A stretch of DNA of 64,000 nt from CAZDET01 sp964504335 (GCA_964504335.1 CAZDET010000014.1:1-64000), one strand, 5' to 3'. Shown: positions 24,742 through 34,023, counted from the first letter of the stretch. The notes: generated by a model not told the origin, from the letters alone. Numbers and translations are program-made.

Positions 24742-26478
24742 ATGAACAACTATCCCATCCTGCTTTTTCCCTTGCTGTTGCTGGGCCTTTCGCTGCACGC
24801 CCAGGTAGAGGCTCCCGATTTCATCTGTGTCCGAACCGATACGCTCGTCTGGGAGCCTGTCGTTCCGGATTGCGGGCCCATTCTGGGGTACAATATCTTT
24901 TTCTCGGAAACGGAAGCCGGACCTTACCAATTACTGACCACCATTGACGACCCTACGGTTACGGAGTTTTTTCATGTGGAGGCACAAAGCCGTACCTTCT
25001 TCTATTACCTCACTACCGAAACGGCTTGTGCAGCCGCACCCCTCAGCTCCGATACCCTCGACAACCGAATACCTTTGCCGGGGCCGGTTAGCTTCGTATC
25101 GATAACGGACGACGGGGTGGTCGTGCAATGGAGGGACAGTCCGTCGCCGGAGGTAATCGGATACGTAGTGCAACGCACCATCCCTCAGGTAGGAACGGTT
25201 ATTCTGGATACCGTCTTCAATACCAACACCTTCCTCGATACCAGTGCGGACCCGGAGGAAAGGCGGCTGGAGTATTTCGTGGTCGCCATCGATGCCTGCG
25301 GAAACAACAGCCTGGTTCCGATTGCCCACCAGACTATGCTGATCAGTACGACCAGTCCGGATACCTGTGATGCGGGCATTCAGGTGAGTTGGTCGGGCTA
25401 TATGCCAATGGAAGTGGTGAGCGATTACGTGGTATTTGCATCGGTAGATGGAGGAGCTTTCAACGAGGTAGGAACGGTGGATCGAGAGTCGACCACCTTT
25501 CGGTATACGGGCGGGAACAGCGGCGAAACCCTCTGCTTTCGCGTGGCAGCCCGCACTACAGACGGGGACTTGGCCTTCTCCGGTACCAGTTGCCAGACCA
25601 TCAACGTACCCCAGCCACTGCGCGATGTGACGGCTCTATCCGCTAGTGTAACGGCTGATAATAATGTGTCGTTTTCCTGGCAGTGGGACCCCGCAGCACG
25701 GATTGCTGAGGCAAGCCTAGAACGCTTCCCGGTAGGAGATCCCGGCCAGACGGTCAGCCAGCCGATTCCTTTGAGCCAGCCTCTAACGATACTGAATACC
25801 TTCCTGGATACAACGGCGCTGCCGGGGGCAACCGATTATACCTACCGCCTGCGTGTGACGGACGTTTGCGGAGCGGAAGTAGTTGCAAATACGACTTCTA
25901 CCATTCTGGTTTCTGCTATCTCGACGCAGGATGGGGGCAATCAGATCACCTGGACCTCCTTGCAAAATGAATCGATCAGTGGGCCGGTTCGATACGACAT
26001 TTACCGGATTACACCCACCGGAGAATCGTTGCTCAATTCCGCCACCGAACCGACGCGATCCCTCACCGACCGCCCCGACCCGGAGGAAAGTCCACTGGTC
26101 TGCTACCGGGTTGAAGCGTTCTACGAGGTGTTGCTCCCATCCGGGGCGGTGAGTGCTCAGGTATCCGTTTCGAATACTGTCTGTATTCAGCCTGAATCAA
26201 CAATTTACGTACCCAATGTCTTTTCGCCGGTTGCAACCCGGGAGGCGAATCGCACGTTTCGGCCGTTTGTGGAGCGGGAGCTCCCCATGGAATACGAACT
26301 CCAAATTTTCGACCGCTGGGGGAATCCCATGTTTATTACGAATGACCCCGGCGAAGGCTGGGACGGCATAACCCGAGGAGAGCCCGCTGCTACAGGTGTC
26401 TACTTTTATTTCTTTCGCTTTACCCGCGCCGATGGCACCGTGGTCTTTGACGAGGGAACAGTCACGTTGATTAGGTAG
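24742..26478 (+). CDS. Secreted fibronectin-type repeat protein with gliding motility C-terminal (CHU_C) domain
   Basis: A 578-residue exported protein. The signal peptide ends near SLHAQ. Several beta-sandwich repeats resembling FN3 fill residues about 25-490. The final 90 residues match the CHU_C / gliding-motility C-terminal domain: IYVPNVFSPVATREANRTF, then FDRWGNPMF, then GWDG and a C-terminal strand. Such domains serve as sorting signals for the type IX secretion system or as cell-surface anchors in Bacteroidota. The ligand is unknown. Confidence 0.9.
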   Translation: MNNYPILLFPLLLLGLSLHAQVEAPDFICVRTDTLVWEPVVPDCGPILGYNIFFSETEAGPYQLLTTIDDPTVTEFFHVEAQSRTFFYYLTTETACAAAPLSSDTLDNRIPLPGPVSFVSITDDGVVVQWRDSPSPEVIGYVVQRTIPQVGTVILDTVFNTNTFLDTSADPEERRLEYFVVAIDACGNNSLVPIAHQTMLISTTSPDTCDAGIQVSWSGYMPMEVVSDYVVFASVDGGAFNEVGTVDRESTTFRYTGGNSGETLCFRVAARTTDGDLAFSGTSCQTINVPQPLRDVTALSASVTADNNVSFSWQWDPAARIAEASLERFPVGDPGQTVSQPIPLSQPLTILNTFLDTTALPGATDYTYRLRVTDVCGAEVVANTTSTILVSAISTQDGGNQITWTSLQNESISGPVRYDIYRITPTGESLLNSATEPTRSLTDRPDPEESPLVCYRVEAFYEVLLPSGAVSAQVSVSNTVCIQPESTIYVPNVFSPVATREANRTFRPFVERELPMEYELQIFDRWGNPMFITNDPGEGWDGITRGEPAATGVYFYFFRFTRADGTVVFDEGTVTLIR

Positions 26479-26504
26479 CGAGGTGGTGAGGTGGCGAGGT
26501 GAAA
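26473..26504 (+). repeat. Octamer array, unit AGGTGGCG
   Basis: Units AGGTAGCG, AGGTGGTG, AGGTGGCG and AGGTGAAA follow in phase and begin on the stop codon of the preceding gene (26476-26478). The same unit occurs at 60133-60148, also on a stop codon. Confidence 0.75.
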
Positions 26505-26543
26505 AATCCTTAACCTACACTTCTACGTTAACCTCAATTTCCC

Positions 26544-26551
26544 TATATTTG
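26544..26551 (+). promoter_or_regulatory. -7 element upstream of tRNA-Cys
   Basis: TATATTTG matches TAnnTTTG perfectly, 69 bases before the tRNA. The -33 element is poor. Confidence 0.4.
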
Positions 26552-26619
26552 CGTTCCGATTGAAGTGAGCGGGAATTATCGGTGAATTGGCATTGTTAAT
26601 AAGGGCTCACTAAATAAAT

Positions 26620-26690
26620 GGTCGCGTGGCCGAGTGGTTAGGCAGAGGTCTGCAAAACCTCGTACAGCGGTTCAAATCCGCTCGCGACCT
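26620..26690 (+). tRNA. tRNA-Cys (anticodon GCA)
   Basis: The 71-base cloverleaf has acceptor arms GGTCGCG (26620-26626) and CGCGACC (26683-26689) and discriminator T26690, as expected for tRNA-Cys. The anticodon stem GAGGT/ACCTC closes the loop CTGCAAA, with GCA at 26652-26654. CCA is not encoded. Confidence 0.97.
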
Positions 26691-26698
26691 CCCGATTC

Positions 26699-26733
26699 AA
26701 AGACCTGATGCACGATGCGTTGGGTCTTTTTTT
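26699..26733 (+). terminator. Terminator of tRNA-Cys
   Basis: AAAGACC (26699-26705) pairs with GGTCTTT (26723-26729), followed by a run of T. Confidence 0.7.
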
Positions 26734-26770
26734 ATCTCACTTTCTCATCATCTCCCCACCTAATACGAGC

Positions 26771-26809
26771 GAAGCCCGATCAGTTTCCTGATCGAGCTTC
26801 TTGTTTTTT
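26771..26809 (+). terminator. Second intrinsic terminator
   Basis: GAAGC and GATCAG pair with CTGATC and GCTTC around a short loop with a two-base internal mismatch. The tail TTGTTTTTT lies on the plus strand, so it acts on rightward transcription as a backup for the tRNA-Cys terminator. Confidence 0.7.
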
Positions 26810-26838
26810 ACCTGGGGAAGAGTGATTGTGAACGCTTC

Positions 26839-27075
26839 CTAGGCTTGCTGTTCGAAGGCCCTAGTACGGCTGTGATTCAGAATGTAAGTAAGGGTGCGCT
26901 GAGGAGCATTAAAAAGAACGCGGGGCAATTGGCGCTTGGCGCGTTGGAAGTCCGCGACTTCCGAATTGAACACGGGATCGCGGTGCCGTGCCTCCTCAAT
27001 CGCGAGCGTTTTACTTACAGACGTCTCGCTGTACAAATAGGCGATCAAATCTTCGGGTGTAAAGTTTTGCGTCAT
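26839..27075 (-). CDS. Small uncharacterised protein
   Basis: A 78-residue soluble protein, mostly helical, with start ATG 27075; a longer frame to 27123 is open but less likely. The N-terminus MTQNFTPEDLIAYLYSETS is followed by a charged helical region. It has no Cys, signal peptide or membrane segment. The short acidic helical N-terminus recalls small anti-sigma-like or adaptor proteins, but nothing specific supports that. It lies alone between tRNA-Cys and the DUF2147 gene. Confidence 0.55.
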   Translation of the reverse strand: MTQNFTPEDLIAYLYSETSVSKTLAIEEARHRDPVFNSEVADFQRAKRQLPRVLFNAPQRTLTYILNHSRTRAFEQQA

Positions 27076-27190
27076 AGACTCGATTTTGATGATATAGACA
27101 TTTCCACGCTCATTCAGAATCAAGAATTTAACCGCTCAATACTACCAGTTATTGCACCTTACAGGTTGACTTTAACAGTTTGGGGCCTAA

Positions 27191-27628
27191 TTACTTGGAT
27201 TTTTCAAGGCGCTGCCAGGTAACGGTTCTGGAGATGCCTGTCCAGTGGGTGCCGCGCACTTCGAGTTGATCGGTGGTGCCTGCACGCAGCCGGAGCCGTA
27301 CCCGATAGGAGTTGCCGTTTCGGACATCCAGAATGCGGCCGCCCGTCCAGCCGTTTTCGCTGGGTGCCAGGCCATCGATGATTTGCATGCCCATGATTGG
27401 CTGGCCGTATTTCTTGCCGGCGCATTCCATACAGCGGGCATCGGATGGGCCGGTGATGATTCTGGATATTTTGCCGTACAGGCGGCCATTTTGCAGATAG
27501 AGAGTCACCTGACTGTTTGGCTCCCCGGATCGTTCATCAAACGATTGCCAAATACCAGTAATTTCTTCCTGGGCTGAGGCCAGCAAACTGCAGCACAGAA
27601 AGCCGATCAGCAACAATAATCGATTCAT
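27191..27628 (-). CDS. DUF2147 family exported protein
   Basis: A 145-residue protein with a signal peptide ending at ASAQ. The mature part matches DUF2147: GIWQSFDERSGEPNSQVTLY at the start, then GRLYGKISRI, a C-x-x-C pair (ARCMECAGKKYGQPIMG), and GRILDVRNGNSYRVRL. The family is predicted to be a periplasmic beta-barrel-like fold of unknown role. It is 24 bases downstream of the Xaa-Pro aminopeptidase gene and may be co-transcribed with it. Confidence 0.85.
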   Translation of the reverse strand: MNRLLLLIGFLCCSLLASAQEEITGIWQSFDERSGEPNSQVTLYLQNGRLYGKISRIITGPSDARCMECAGKKYGQPIMGMQIIDGLAPSENGWTGGRILDVRNGNSYRVRLRLRAGTTDQLEVRGTHWTGISRTVTWQRLEKSK

Positions 27629-27633
27629 AGGTT

Positions 27634-27649
27634 GGTAGACCGATAGATT
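27634..27649 (+). repeat. Two-unit octamer element
   Basis: GGTAGACC and GATAGATT stand side by side in the 24-base gap between two genes. GGTAGACC also starts the array at 24611. Confidence 0.4.
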
Positions 27650-27652
27650 TGA

Positions 27653-28954
27653 TTAATTCAAAACGCGCGCATTCATCATCTCTTCGATGGCATCTGCCTC
27701 GATTGGGATATTTGCGCACAGGTTCACCGGGCCGTCGTCCGTCACGAGTACATCGTTTTCCAGGCGGATGCCCAGCCCTTCTTCCGGCAGATAGATGCCC
27801 GGTTCACAAGTGAGAACCATTCCGGCCTGAAGTGGTTCGTAGGGATTGCTCAGGTCGTGTACGTCGAGCCCGAGATGGTGGCTGGTGCCGTGCATGAAGT
27901 AGCGTTTGTAAGCCGGATACTCCTTTGATTGCTGGCGAATGTCGTTCCGATCCAGCAACCCCAGGTCGATCAACTCGCTCTCCATTGCCTTTCCCACCTG
28001 TTGCTGGTGTTCGTCCAGCGTCGTGCCGGGGGTCAGGGTTTCCATGGCTACCTTTAGTACGCGGAGCACGGCGTCGTACAACGCTCGTTGGCGCGGGGAG
28101 AACTGCCCCGAAACGGGGATAGTACGGCTGATATCGCAAGCGTAGTTGGCGTATTCGGCTCCGAAATCGAGCAGCACCAACTCGCCGTCCTGGCAGCGCC
28201 GGTCGTTTCGCTGATAGTGGAGTATGGTCGCATTCTTGCCCGAGGCGATGATGGGCGGATACGCGTGCCCATTGGCGCGATGCCGAAGAATCTCGTAGGT
28301 CAACTCGGCTTCCATTTCGTACTCCATAATACCGGGCTCAACGAGGGGGAGCAGCCGCCGAAACGCGAGGTTGGAAATGCGGATAGCCTCCTGAATTAAT
28401 TCGATTTCCGGCTGCGATTTGATCATCATCAGCTTCTTGAGCAGGGGGCCGGCGCGGTGGTATTTGTGAGCCGGGTAGGTGCGCTGCAGTACTCTTGTCT
28501 CCCGTTCCTGCCGGAGGTTCAGGTCGGTTTGCAGGAATACACTTTCGTTAAGATTAACGTAGACGCGTTTTGCCAGCAACAGAAGTTCTCGGAGGATCGG
28601 CCCCATTTCCTCGAGGTAAAAAACCTTTTCGATCCCGGAAATCTGGCGTGCTTCTTCCTTCGAAAGCGAGTCGCCTTCCCAGCGAAGGAACTGGTCGTTG
28701 GGCTTCCGGATAAAGGCCACCTCTTCGAAGCCCTCTTTTACGCAATCCGGAAAGAGGACGATAATCGTTTCCGGTTGGTCAAGCCCGGATAAGTAGAACA
28801 GCCCACTGTTTTGGCGAAATATATAGTAGGTATCTCCACTCCGCGGCATCAGGTCGTTCGAATAGAAGATACCGATGCTGTCGGAAGACATTTTTTGGGC
28901 AAACCGGCGGCGATTGTATTTGAAAAGGTCGGCCCCAATTGGAAGATATTTCAT
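27653..28954 (-). CDS. pepP: Xaa-Pro aminopeptidase (M24)
   Basis: A 433-residue metalloenzyme that removes an N-terminal residue before proline. The N-terminal aminopeptidase P domain is followed by the pita-bread catalytic domain. Metal ligands are visible: two Asp in LLDFGAEYANYACDISRT, His in HGTSHHLGLDVHD, and Glu in CEPGIYLP and IRLENDVLV. The length is normal for PepP. A 209-base gap without a visible gene separates it from the permuted ATP-grasp gene upstream. Confidence 0.93.
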   Translation of the reverse strand: MKYLPIGADLFKYNRRRFAQKMSSDSIGIFYSNDLMPRSGDTYYIFRQNSGLFYLSGLDQPETIIVLFPDCVKEGFEEVAFIRKPNDQFLRWEGDSLSKEEARQISGIEKVFYLEEMGPILRELLLLAKRVYVNLNESVFLQTDLNLRQERETRVLQRTYPAHKYHRAGPLLKKLMMIKSQPEIELIQEAIRISNLAFRRLLPLVEPGIMEYEMEAELTYEILRHRANGHAYPPIIASGKNATILHYQRNDRRCQDGELVLLDFGAEYANYACDISRTIPVSGQFSPRQRALYDAVLRVLKVAMETLTPGTTLDEHQQQVGKAMESELIDLGLLDRNDIRQQSKEYPAYKRYFMHGTSHHLGLDVHDLSNPYEPLQAGMVLTCEPGIYLPEEGLGIRLENDVLVTDDGPVNLCANIPIEADAIEEMMNARVLN

Positions 28955-29163
28955 GATTGTGCTACTTCAGTTGTGTTTTTGAGTCGAAAGGATTAGCCCG
29001 AATAAATGGGTTGGCCGCAGGATAAAAATCAAACAGCGGCTGGAAGGCCGCCGGTGGCTAAATCAGGGAGTAGTTAGGATAATCAGGCCTTTAATCTACT
29101 TCAAAAACTGCGTTGAGGCCTATTTCTAAATTGGTAAATATATGTTAAACAAAAGCCCGGGCA

Positions 29164-30363
29164 TCAGCCTACCGGCTCGAAAAAGCCGATGCTGCCGCCC
29201 ACCCAGGTTTTTCCTTTGTTGTGTCGGACACCTACCATGATGCCTTTGCTGAGTCGGATCAGATTGTTGACTAGTATCGGCCGGTCGGCGGTTTCGGGCC
29301 AGATAAACATCAGTCGAATTTCACACTTGGCCTTTCCGTCCGGCGTTTCGATGACCGGGGCGTACTCCACTTTGCGCTGTAGAATGTAATTCTTCGGATT
29401 GTCGAGCGTATCCAGATCCTTGGCCTCGACGTCCAGAATCACTCCGGTACCGGCAAAGGAATAAAGCGGTTTGAGGACGTATTCGGAAAGAGGATCGGGC
29501 CATTCGGTCAGATCGCCCACGTACAGGGATTTAGGCACATAAGGGCTATCGAAAAGTGGGAGCGTATGCTTGCTGATCCGGAAAAACCAGTTGGGATGTC
29601 CGGCCCACTCCACCTCTACCGATTCGGTCATATTAAACTGCCGCTGCAGGTCGTCTCGTCGGCTGAGTTCATCAAAAATGACCCGGTTGTAGATGCGGTA
29701 GATCGGGATTAATCGACCTCCCTGTCGGTAAAATAATCGATTGCCATCCCGAATGATTTTGCTGATGCATCTGGTTGGTATCTTCAGTTCGGAAGTGGTA
29801 GCGAGAAAATCGACCTGGGTATTCTGCCGGTCGGGTTCGATGTCCATGAGGACGACATTCTCCGGCGCGTGCTCTCCCAGAATATGTGCCTGTAGCAGTG
29901 CCTGATAACTATCGCGATCGAGGCCGCTGAAGTAAGCTTTGAATTCTTTGGGGATAGTGTAGAATTTCCGGTAGGTTTTTTCGAGCAGAGCCTGGTAGAA
30001 ATACAGCGACGGGAAGCCTTGTATCTCAACGAGTTGAGGGAAAGGATGCCCTTGCTCATCCCGCACGATCCCGAAGTCGAACTGTAAAAAAAGGGGATGT
30101 TCGGTTTCTCCGGGAACGATTTGATCATTGGGAATGGCAGATGCGGATTGTTCCTTGAAAACGGGGGCAGTGATGACATCGATGATATCCTCGGAGGCTT
30201 GGAGCAGATGTCGGTGCAGGGAAGCGGGTACGAACACAGGCGTTTCACCGATGGGAAACGGCGGGCGGTGCCGATAATGTTGGGCAATCGAATCGAGGAA
30301 AGCGGCGTATTTTTTTTCGGAAAATTCCTCCTCGTTGAATCGTTTCCGGAATGTTGGGATCAT
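29164..30363 (-). CDS. Circularly permuted ATP-grasp-like protein
   Basis: A 399-residue protein. The frame is open to 30531, but ATG 30363 avoids overlap with the upstream amidotransferase gene. As in the protein at 20593, motifs come in swapped order: an acidic site LVEIQGFPS (E113, Q115) precedes the nucleotide loop VLKPLYSFAGTG (K298, G305, G307), and an arginine site CEIRLMF (R350) follows. It is the third gene of a minus-strand cluster, 25 bases after the amidotransferase gene. The reaction is probably ATP-dependent amide formation, which is inferred from fold only. Confidence 0.7.
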   Translation of the reverse strand: MIPTFRKRFNEEEFSEKKYAAFLDSIAQHYRHRPPFPIGETPVFVPASLHRHLLQASEDIIDVITAPVFKEQSASAIPNDQIVPGETEHPLFLQFDFGIVRDEQGHPFPQLVEIQGFPSLYFYQALLEKTYRKFYTIPKEFKAYFSGLDRDSYQALLQAHILGEHAPENVVLMDIEPDRQNTQVDFLATTSELKIPTRCISKIIRDGNRLFYRQGGRLIPIYRIYNRVIFDELSRRDDLQRQFNMTESVEVEWAGHPNWFFRISKHTLPLFDSPYVPKSLYVGDLTEWPDPLSEYVLKPLYSFAGTGVILDVEAKDLDTLDNPKNYILQRKVEYAPVIETPDGKAKCEIRLMFIWPETADRPILVNNLIRLSKGIMVGVRHNKGKTWVGGSIGFFEPVG

Positions 30364-30388
30364 GGGTGGATATTTGAATAGATAGTAC

Positions 30389-31210
30389 TCAACCGGCAGC
30401 GAGCATGCGCGATTGGCGCAGAGCGCGCTCGATGAAGCTTGGAATGAACAACCGGTGTGTTTGGGCAATTTTACGCGGGTCTCGCAGATCGCGTTGAATG
30501 CGCAGCCATTTTTGCGTGCCGTATTCGGCAATCACCTCTTCCTTGATTTCCGGGCGGTTAAAGTGCTTGATCATACCGGCGGCATCGGCCTCGGGGTGAA
30601 ACTGAACGCCCATGATTTCCGGCGAAAAACGGATGGCCATGATAGCTCGCTCGAGGTCTACGTGTGGGCGTTCCTTCTCGATTGCGAGCACGCTGGCTCC
30701 CAGCTCATTCAGGCGATCTTTGTTGGGCTGTACGACCTGGAAGCGGCGAAAATCCGCTACCCAGATCGGGGAGGGCAAATCGTTGAACAACGGCTCCAGG
30801 CGGCCTTCACTGGTTCGGTAAACCGGGAACGTACCAAACGACATGGTCCGTCTTGGCAAAACGCGCCCCAACTTGAAATGGTGAACGGCCATCTGAAACG
30901 AATGGCAGATGAAGAGCACGTGTTTCTTGCGATCCGATTGTTGGTTCCACTCCCAAACCGATTGCAGCCAGTTGAAGTACTTCTTATCCCAGATGCCGTC
31001 GCCATCCAATGGATTTCCCGGGCCACCCGTGCTGATGTAAATGTCGTAGTCTAGCCCCGGTACTTCCGCGGCGCCCCTGACATCGTACAAGTCCCACTCC
31101 ACAGAATCGGAAAAACTGTTCACGATGTCCTTAATACAACGCATTCCCTGATTGGGAAACCCATCGTACATATCCAGAATGGCCAGTCTTTTTTTTGTAC
31201 CCGTATTCAT
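30389..31210 (-). CDS. Class I glutamine amidotransferase-like protein
   Basis: A 273-residue protein with a class I amidotransferase domain: an oxyanion region ISTGGPGNP (59-67), a nucleophile C102 in FICHSFQ, and H205 with E207 in VQFHPEAD. The nucleophile elbow HSFQ differs from the common GICLGxQ, so the partner or substrate may be unusual. About 60 extra residues follow the domain. In this cluster it could supply ammonia to one of the ATP-grasp ligases, or cleave gamma-glutamyl bonds. Confidence 0.8.
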   Translation of the reverse strand: MNTGTKKRLAILDMYDGFPNQGMRCIKDIVNSFSDSVEWDLYDVRGAAEVPGLDYDIYISTGGPGNPLDGDGIWDKKYFNWLQSVWEWNQQSDRKKHVLFICHSFQMAVHHFKLGRVLPRRTMSFGTFPVYRTSEGRLEPLFNDLPSPIWVADFRRFQVVQPNKDRLNELGASVLAIEKERPHVDLERAIMAIRFSPEIMGVQFHPEADAAGMIKHFNRPEIKEEVIAEYGTQKWLRIQRDLRDPRKIAQTHRLFIPSFIERALRQSRMLAAG

Positions 31211-31386
31211 CCGGTTTGAAAATTGTGATTATCTGGGGTTTATGAATAGCGCCACGGAGCAGATCCTAATCTGAACTACACCTAAGTTCTTCTGGTGTTC
31301 ACGAAAGGCCGCTTTCGCGACTCCTCCGAAAAAAGTCGGACAAATTACTGACCCGTCCAAGAAAAGGGTGCGTAATCACGCCTGAA

Positions 31387-32364
31387 TCAGGCGGTGGGCT
31401 GGTCGGATGGTGCAGGGAAATGTGCCTGAACACTGGACTGAACGTACTCGCCCCAAAGGAGGTTGTCGCGGCCGAATTCTTGTTGTTGGGCGCGTTCGAT
31501 GGCGTAGTTTGCCATGGTCTCGACTACCCACTCGAAGTTTTCGGGTCCGACACTATGAACGTCCGCATCCGGTGCTGGATTGCAGAAATCGATAGCAATC
31601 GGCACGCCGTCCCGTACGGCAAACTCTACGGTATTGAATTCGTAGCCCAGGCCGCGGTTGATCCGCAGGACGTAATCGTGCATTGTTGCCAGTAATTCGT
31701 CGGAGGTATCGTGGTTGGCAGCGTACCGCAAATGGAAGGGATTGCGGGGCTCGTAATCCATGATGCGCACGTGTTTCGCACCGATGCAGTAGCAGCGGTA
31801 GTAACTCTGGAAGTCGATCGCCTCCTGAAGCATCATGACTAGCTGATTGGTTTCGTCGTAGGCGCGGAAAAACTCCTCGGCATTATTCAGCTTATACACG
31901 TTTTTCCAGCCGCCGCCCGCGTGGGGCTTCATGAATGCCGGAAAGCCGATGTACTCAAACATCGCTTCCCAATCGAGCGGGAAGGCGAGATTGGTGAACG
32001 AGTTGGCCGATGTATCGGTAGGATGATCCTTGGATGGGAGCAGCGCTGTTTTTGGCACGGGAACGCCTAGCTTACCCTGCGCCAGGACATTGTTGAAAAA
32101 CTTTTCATCGGAACTCCACCAAAAGGGATTGTTGATCACTGCCGTACCAGTGAACGCTGCGTTTTTCAGTAAGGCGCGGTAAAAGGGAACGTCCTGAGAA
32201 ATACGGTCGATGATAACGGCATACTCAGTAGGCTCGGCCTGGAATACCTTGGAAATGCGCACGGGTTCTGCTTGAATGCCGGGCACCTGCTTGCTATTGA
32301 TTCGGTCGATCAGCGCGGGGGGAAAGGAACGCTCCTGACCAAATAGAATTCCGATTTTTTTCAT
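31387..32364 (-). CDS. RimK-like ATP-grasp ligase
   Basis: A 325-residue ATP-grasp protein in normal order. The nucleotide loop is FMKPHAGGGWKNV. The metal region is near the C-terminus in IAIDFCNPAPDAD. The N-terminal 90 residues look like a pre-ATP-grasp domain (KKIGILFGQE). It is first in the cluster, 100 bases downstream of the proS stop. A 176-base gap separates it from the amidotransferase gene. The family adds amino acids to small acids or peptide ends. The substrate is unknown. Confidence 0.78.
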   Translation of the reverse strand: MKKIGILFGQERSFPPALIDRINSKQVPGIQAEPVRISKVFQAEPTEYAVIIDRISQDVPFYRALLKNAAFTGTAVINNPFWWSSDEKFFNNVLAQGKLGVPVPKTALLPSKDHPTDTSANSFTNLAFPLDWEAMFEYIGFPAFMKPHAGGGWKNVYKLNNAEEFFRAYDETNQLVMMLQEAIDFQSYYRCYCIGAKHVRIMDYEPRNPFHLRYAANHDTSDELLATMHDYVLRINRGLGYEFNTVEFAVRDGVPIAIDFCNPAPDADVHSVGPENFEWVVETMANYAIERAQQQEFGRDNLLWGEYVQSSVQAHFPAPSDQPTA

Positions 32365-32464
32365 AATGGCTATCTCCAGATTGATTTGTGTGTGGGAATG
32401 GGCAGTGCAACTGCCTCCTTAATATGCCGCAATTTTTGGAAAAAATACATTTTGCCGGGGCATT

Positions 32465-33934
32465 TTAGTATGCCTTGGCAAACAGCACACGGCGGTTACT
32501 TGGCTTCCCGGTGAGCAGGTCGGTGCCTGCTTCCTCCGGCGCGTTTTGTGGAATACACCGGATGGTTGCCTTGGTCAGCTCCTTAATGCGCAGCTCGGTC
32601 TCGGTCGTCCCGTCCCAGTGGGCGCTGAGAAAACCGGGTATATCGGCTTCGATCAGTTCCTCAAAATCGGACCATTTATCCACCTGGTGGGTGTGGGCTT
32701 CCCGAAACTGCAGGGCGCGATCAAACAGGTTTTGCTGGATCTCGCCCAGCAACGCCTCGATGTGCTCCACGACGCCGTCGACGGAGATGGATGCCTTCTC
32801 GCGCGTGTCGCGCCGGGCAATCTCCACTACGCCTTTTTCCAGGTCGCGAGCCCCGATTCCGATGCGGACGGGGATTCCCTTTAGCTCGTTCTCGGCAAAC
32901 TTGAACCCGGGGCGCTTTTTCTGATCGTCGTCGTACGCAACGGTAACGCCCCGATCCCTTAATGCTCGCATGAGGTGCTCGGCCTGCTCGTTGATCTGGG
33001 CATTGGGCTTGGGAATGGGCACGATGACTACCTGGATAGGAGCTAGTTTCGGCGGCAGAACGAGCCCCTCGTCGTCGGAGTGGGTCATGATCATGCCGCC
33101 GAGTAAGCGGGTCGAGACGCCCCAGGAGGTTGCCCAGACGTACTCTTCCTGATTGTTTTCGTTGAGGAATCTCACATCAAACGCCTTGGCAAAATTCTGA
33201 CCGAGGAAATGGGACGTTCCGGCCTGTAGCGCCTTTCCATCCTGCATCATGGCTTCGATGGTGTAGGTTTCTTCGGCACCGGCAAAGCGCTCGTTGGGCG
33301 TCTTGGTGCCCCGCACGACCGGCATGGCCATGTACTCCTCGGCAAAGCGCGCGTAGACATCCTGCATTTGCTCCGCCTCGCGGATCGCTTCCTCGCGCGT
33401 AGCGTGTGCGGTGTGGCCCTCCTGCCAGAGAAATTCCGCCGTGCGCAGAAAGAGCCGGGTGCGCAGCTCCCACCGCACCACATTCGCCCACTGGTTGATG
33501 AGGAGGGGCAAGTCGCGGTAAGAATTGATCCAGTCTTTATAGGTGTGCCAAATGATGGTTTCCGAAGTAGGGCGAACGATCAGCTCCTCTTCGAGCCGGG
33601 CATCCGGGTCGACTACCACGCCGCTCCCGTCGGGAGCATTCATGAGGCGGTGGTGGGTCACCACGGCACATTCTTTGGCAAACCCTTCTACGTGCTCGGC
33701 TTCCCGGCTGAGGAAGCTCTTGGGAATGAACAGCGGGAAGTAGGCATTGACGTGCCCCGTCTCTTTAAACATGCGATCGATCTGATCGCGCATATTTTCC
33801 CAAATGCCAAAGCCGTAGGGCTTGATCACCATACAGCCCCGCACGGCGGAGTTGTCGGCGAGGTTGGCCTTTTTAACAATATCGATGTACCACTGAGAGT
33901 AATCCTCCGCTCTGGGGGTGATCGCTTTCGCCAT
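32465..33934 (-). CDS. proS: Prolyl-tRNA synthetase, archaeal/eukaryote-like form
   Basis: Charges tRNA-Pro. The 489-residue protein is the short form without an INS editing domain. Class II motifs are seen: the motif 2 region ELRTRLFLRTAEFLWQEGHTAH and, nearby, VVRPTSET. The anticodon-binding domain follows at about 285-400 (QVVIVPI), then a C-terminal zinc-like extension ending in Tyr, typical of ProS type 3. The gene is upstream of the second ATP-grasp cluster. Confidence 0.96.
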   Translation of the reverse strand: MAKAITPRAEDYSQWYIDIVKKANLADNSAVRGCMVIKPYGFGIWENMRDQIDRMFKETGHVNAYFPLFIPKSFLSREAEHVEGFAKECAVVTHHRLMNAPDGSGVVVDPDARLEEELIVRPTSETIIWHTYKDWINSYRDLPLLINQWANVVRWELRTRLFLRTAEFLWQEGHTAHATREEAIREAEQMQDVYARFAEEYMAMPVVRGTKTPNERFAGAEETYTIEAMMQDGKALQAGTSHFLGQNFAKAFDVRFLNENNQEEYVWATSWGVSTRLLGGMIMTHSDDEGLVLPPKLAPIQVVIVPIPKPNAQINEQAEHLMRALRDRGVTVAYDDDQKKRPGFKFAENELKGIPVRIGIGARDLEKGVVEIARRDTREKASISVDGVVEHIEALLGEIQQNLFDRALQFREAHTHQVDKWSDFEELIEADIPGFLSAHWDGTTETELRIKELTKATIRCIPQNAPEEAGTDLLTGKPSNRRVLFAKAY

Positions 33935-33957
33935 GTCCGTAGTTTGTGTATCCCGCT

Positions 33958-33994
33958 CGCCCGAAGAAAAAGAGAACTATTCTTTTTCCGGGCG
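33958..33994 (-). promoter_or_regulatory. Hairpin upstream of proS
   Basis: CGCCCG plus GAAAAAGA pairs with TTCTTTTTC plus GGGCG, with a two-base bulge. It lies 24 bases before the proS start and could be a 5' leader structure. Its role is not known. Confidence 0.35.
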
Positions 33995-34023
33995 TGTTTT
34001 AATGGTAGAAAATGATTAGATTT

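Noticed and set aside
30413..31054. 213-residue plus-strand frame
   Set aside because: Antisense to the amidotransferase gene, which has a full catalytic triad.
16604..32364. RiPP (modified peptide) pathway in the ligase clusters
   Set aside because: No short precursor-like gene is visible next to either cluster and no YcaO, LanC or radical SAM maturase is present there.
33368..34015. 215-residue plus-strand frame
   Set aside because: Antisense to proS.
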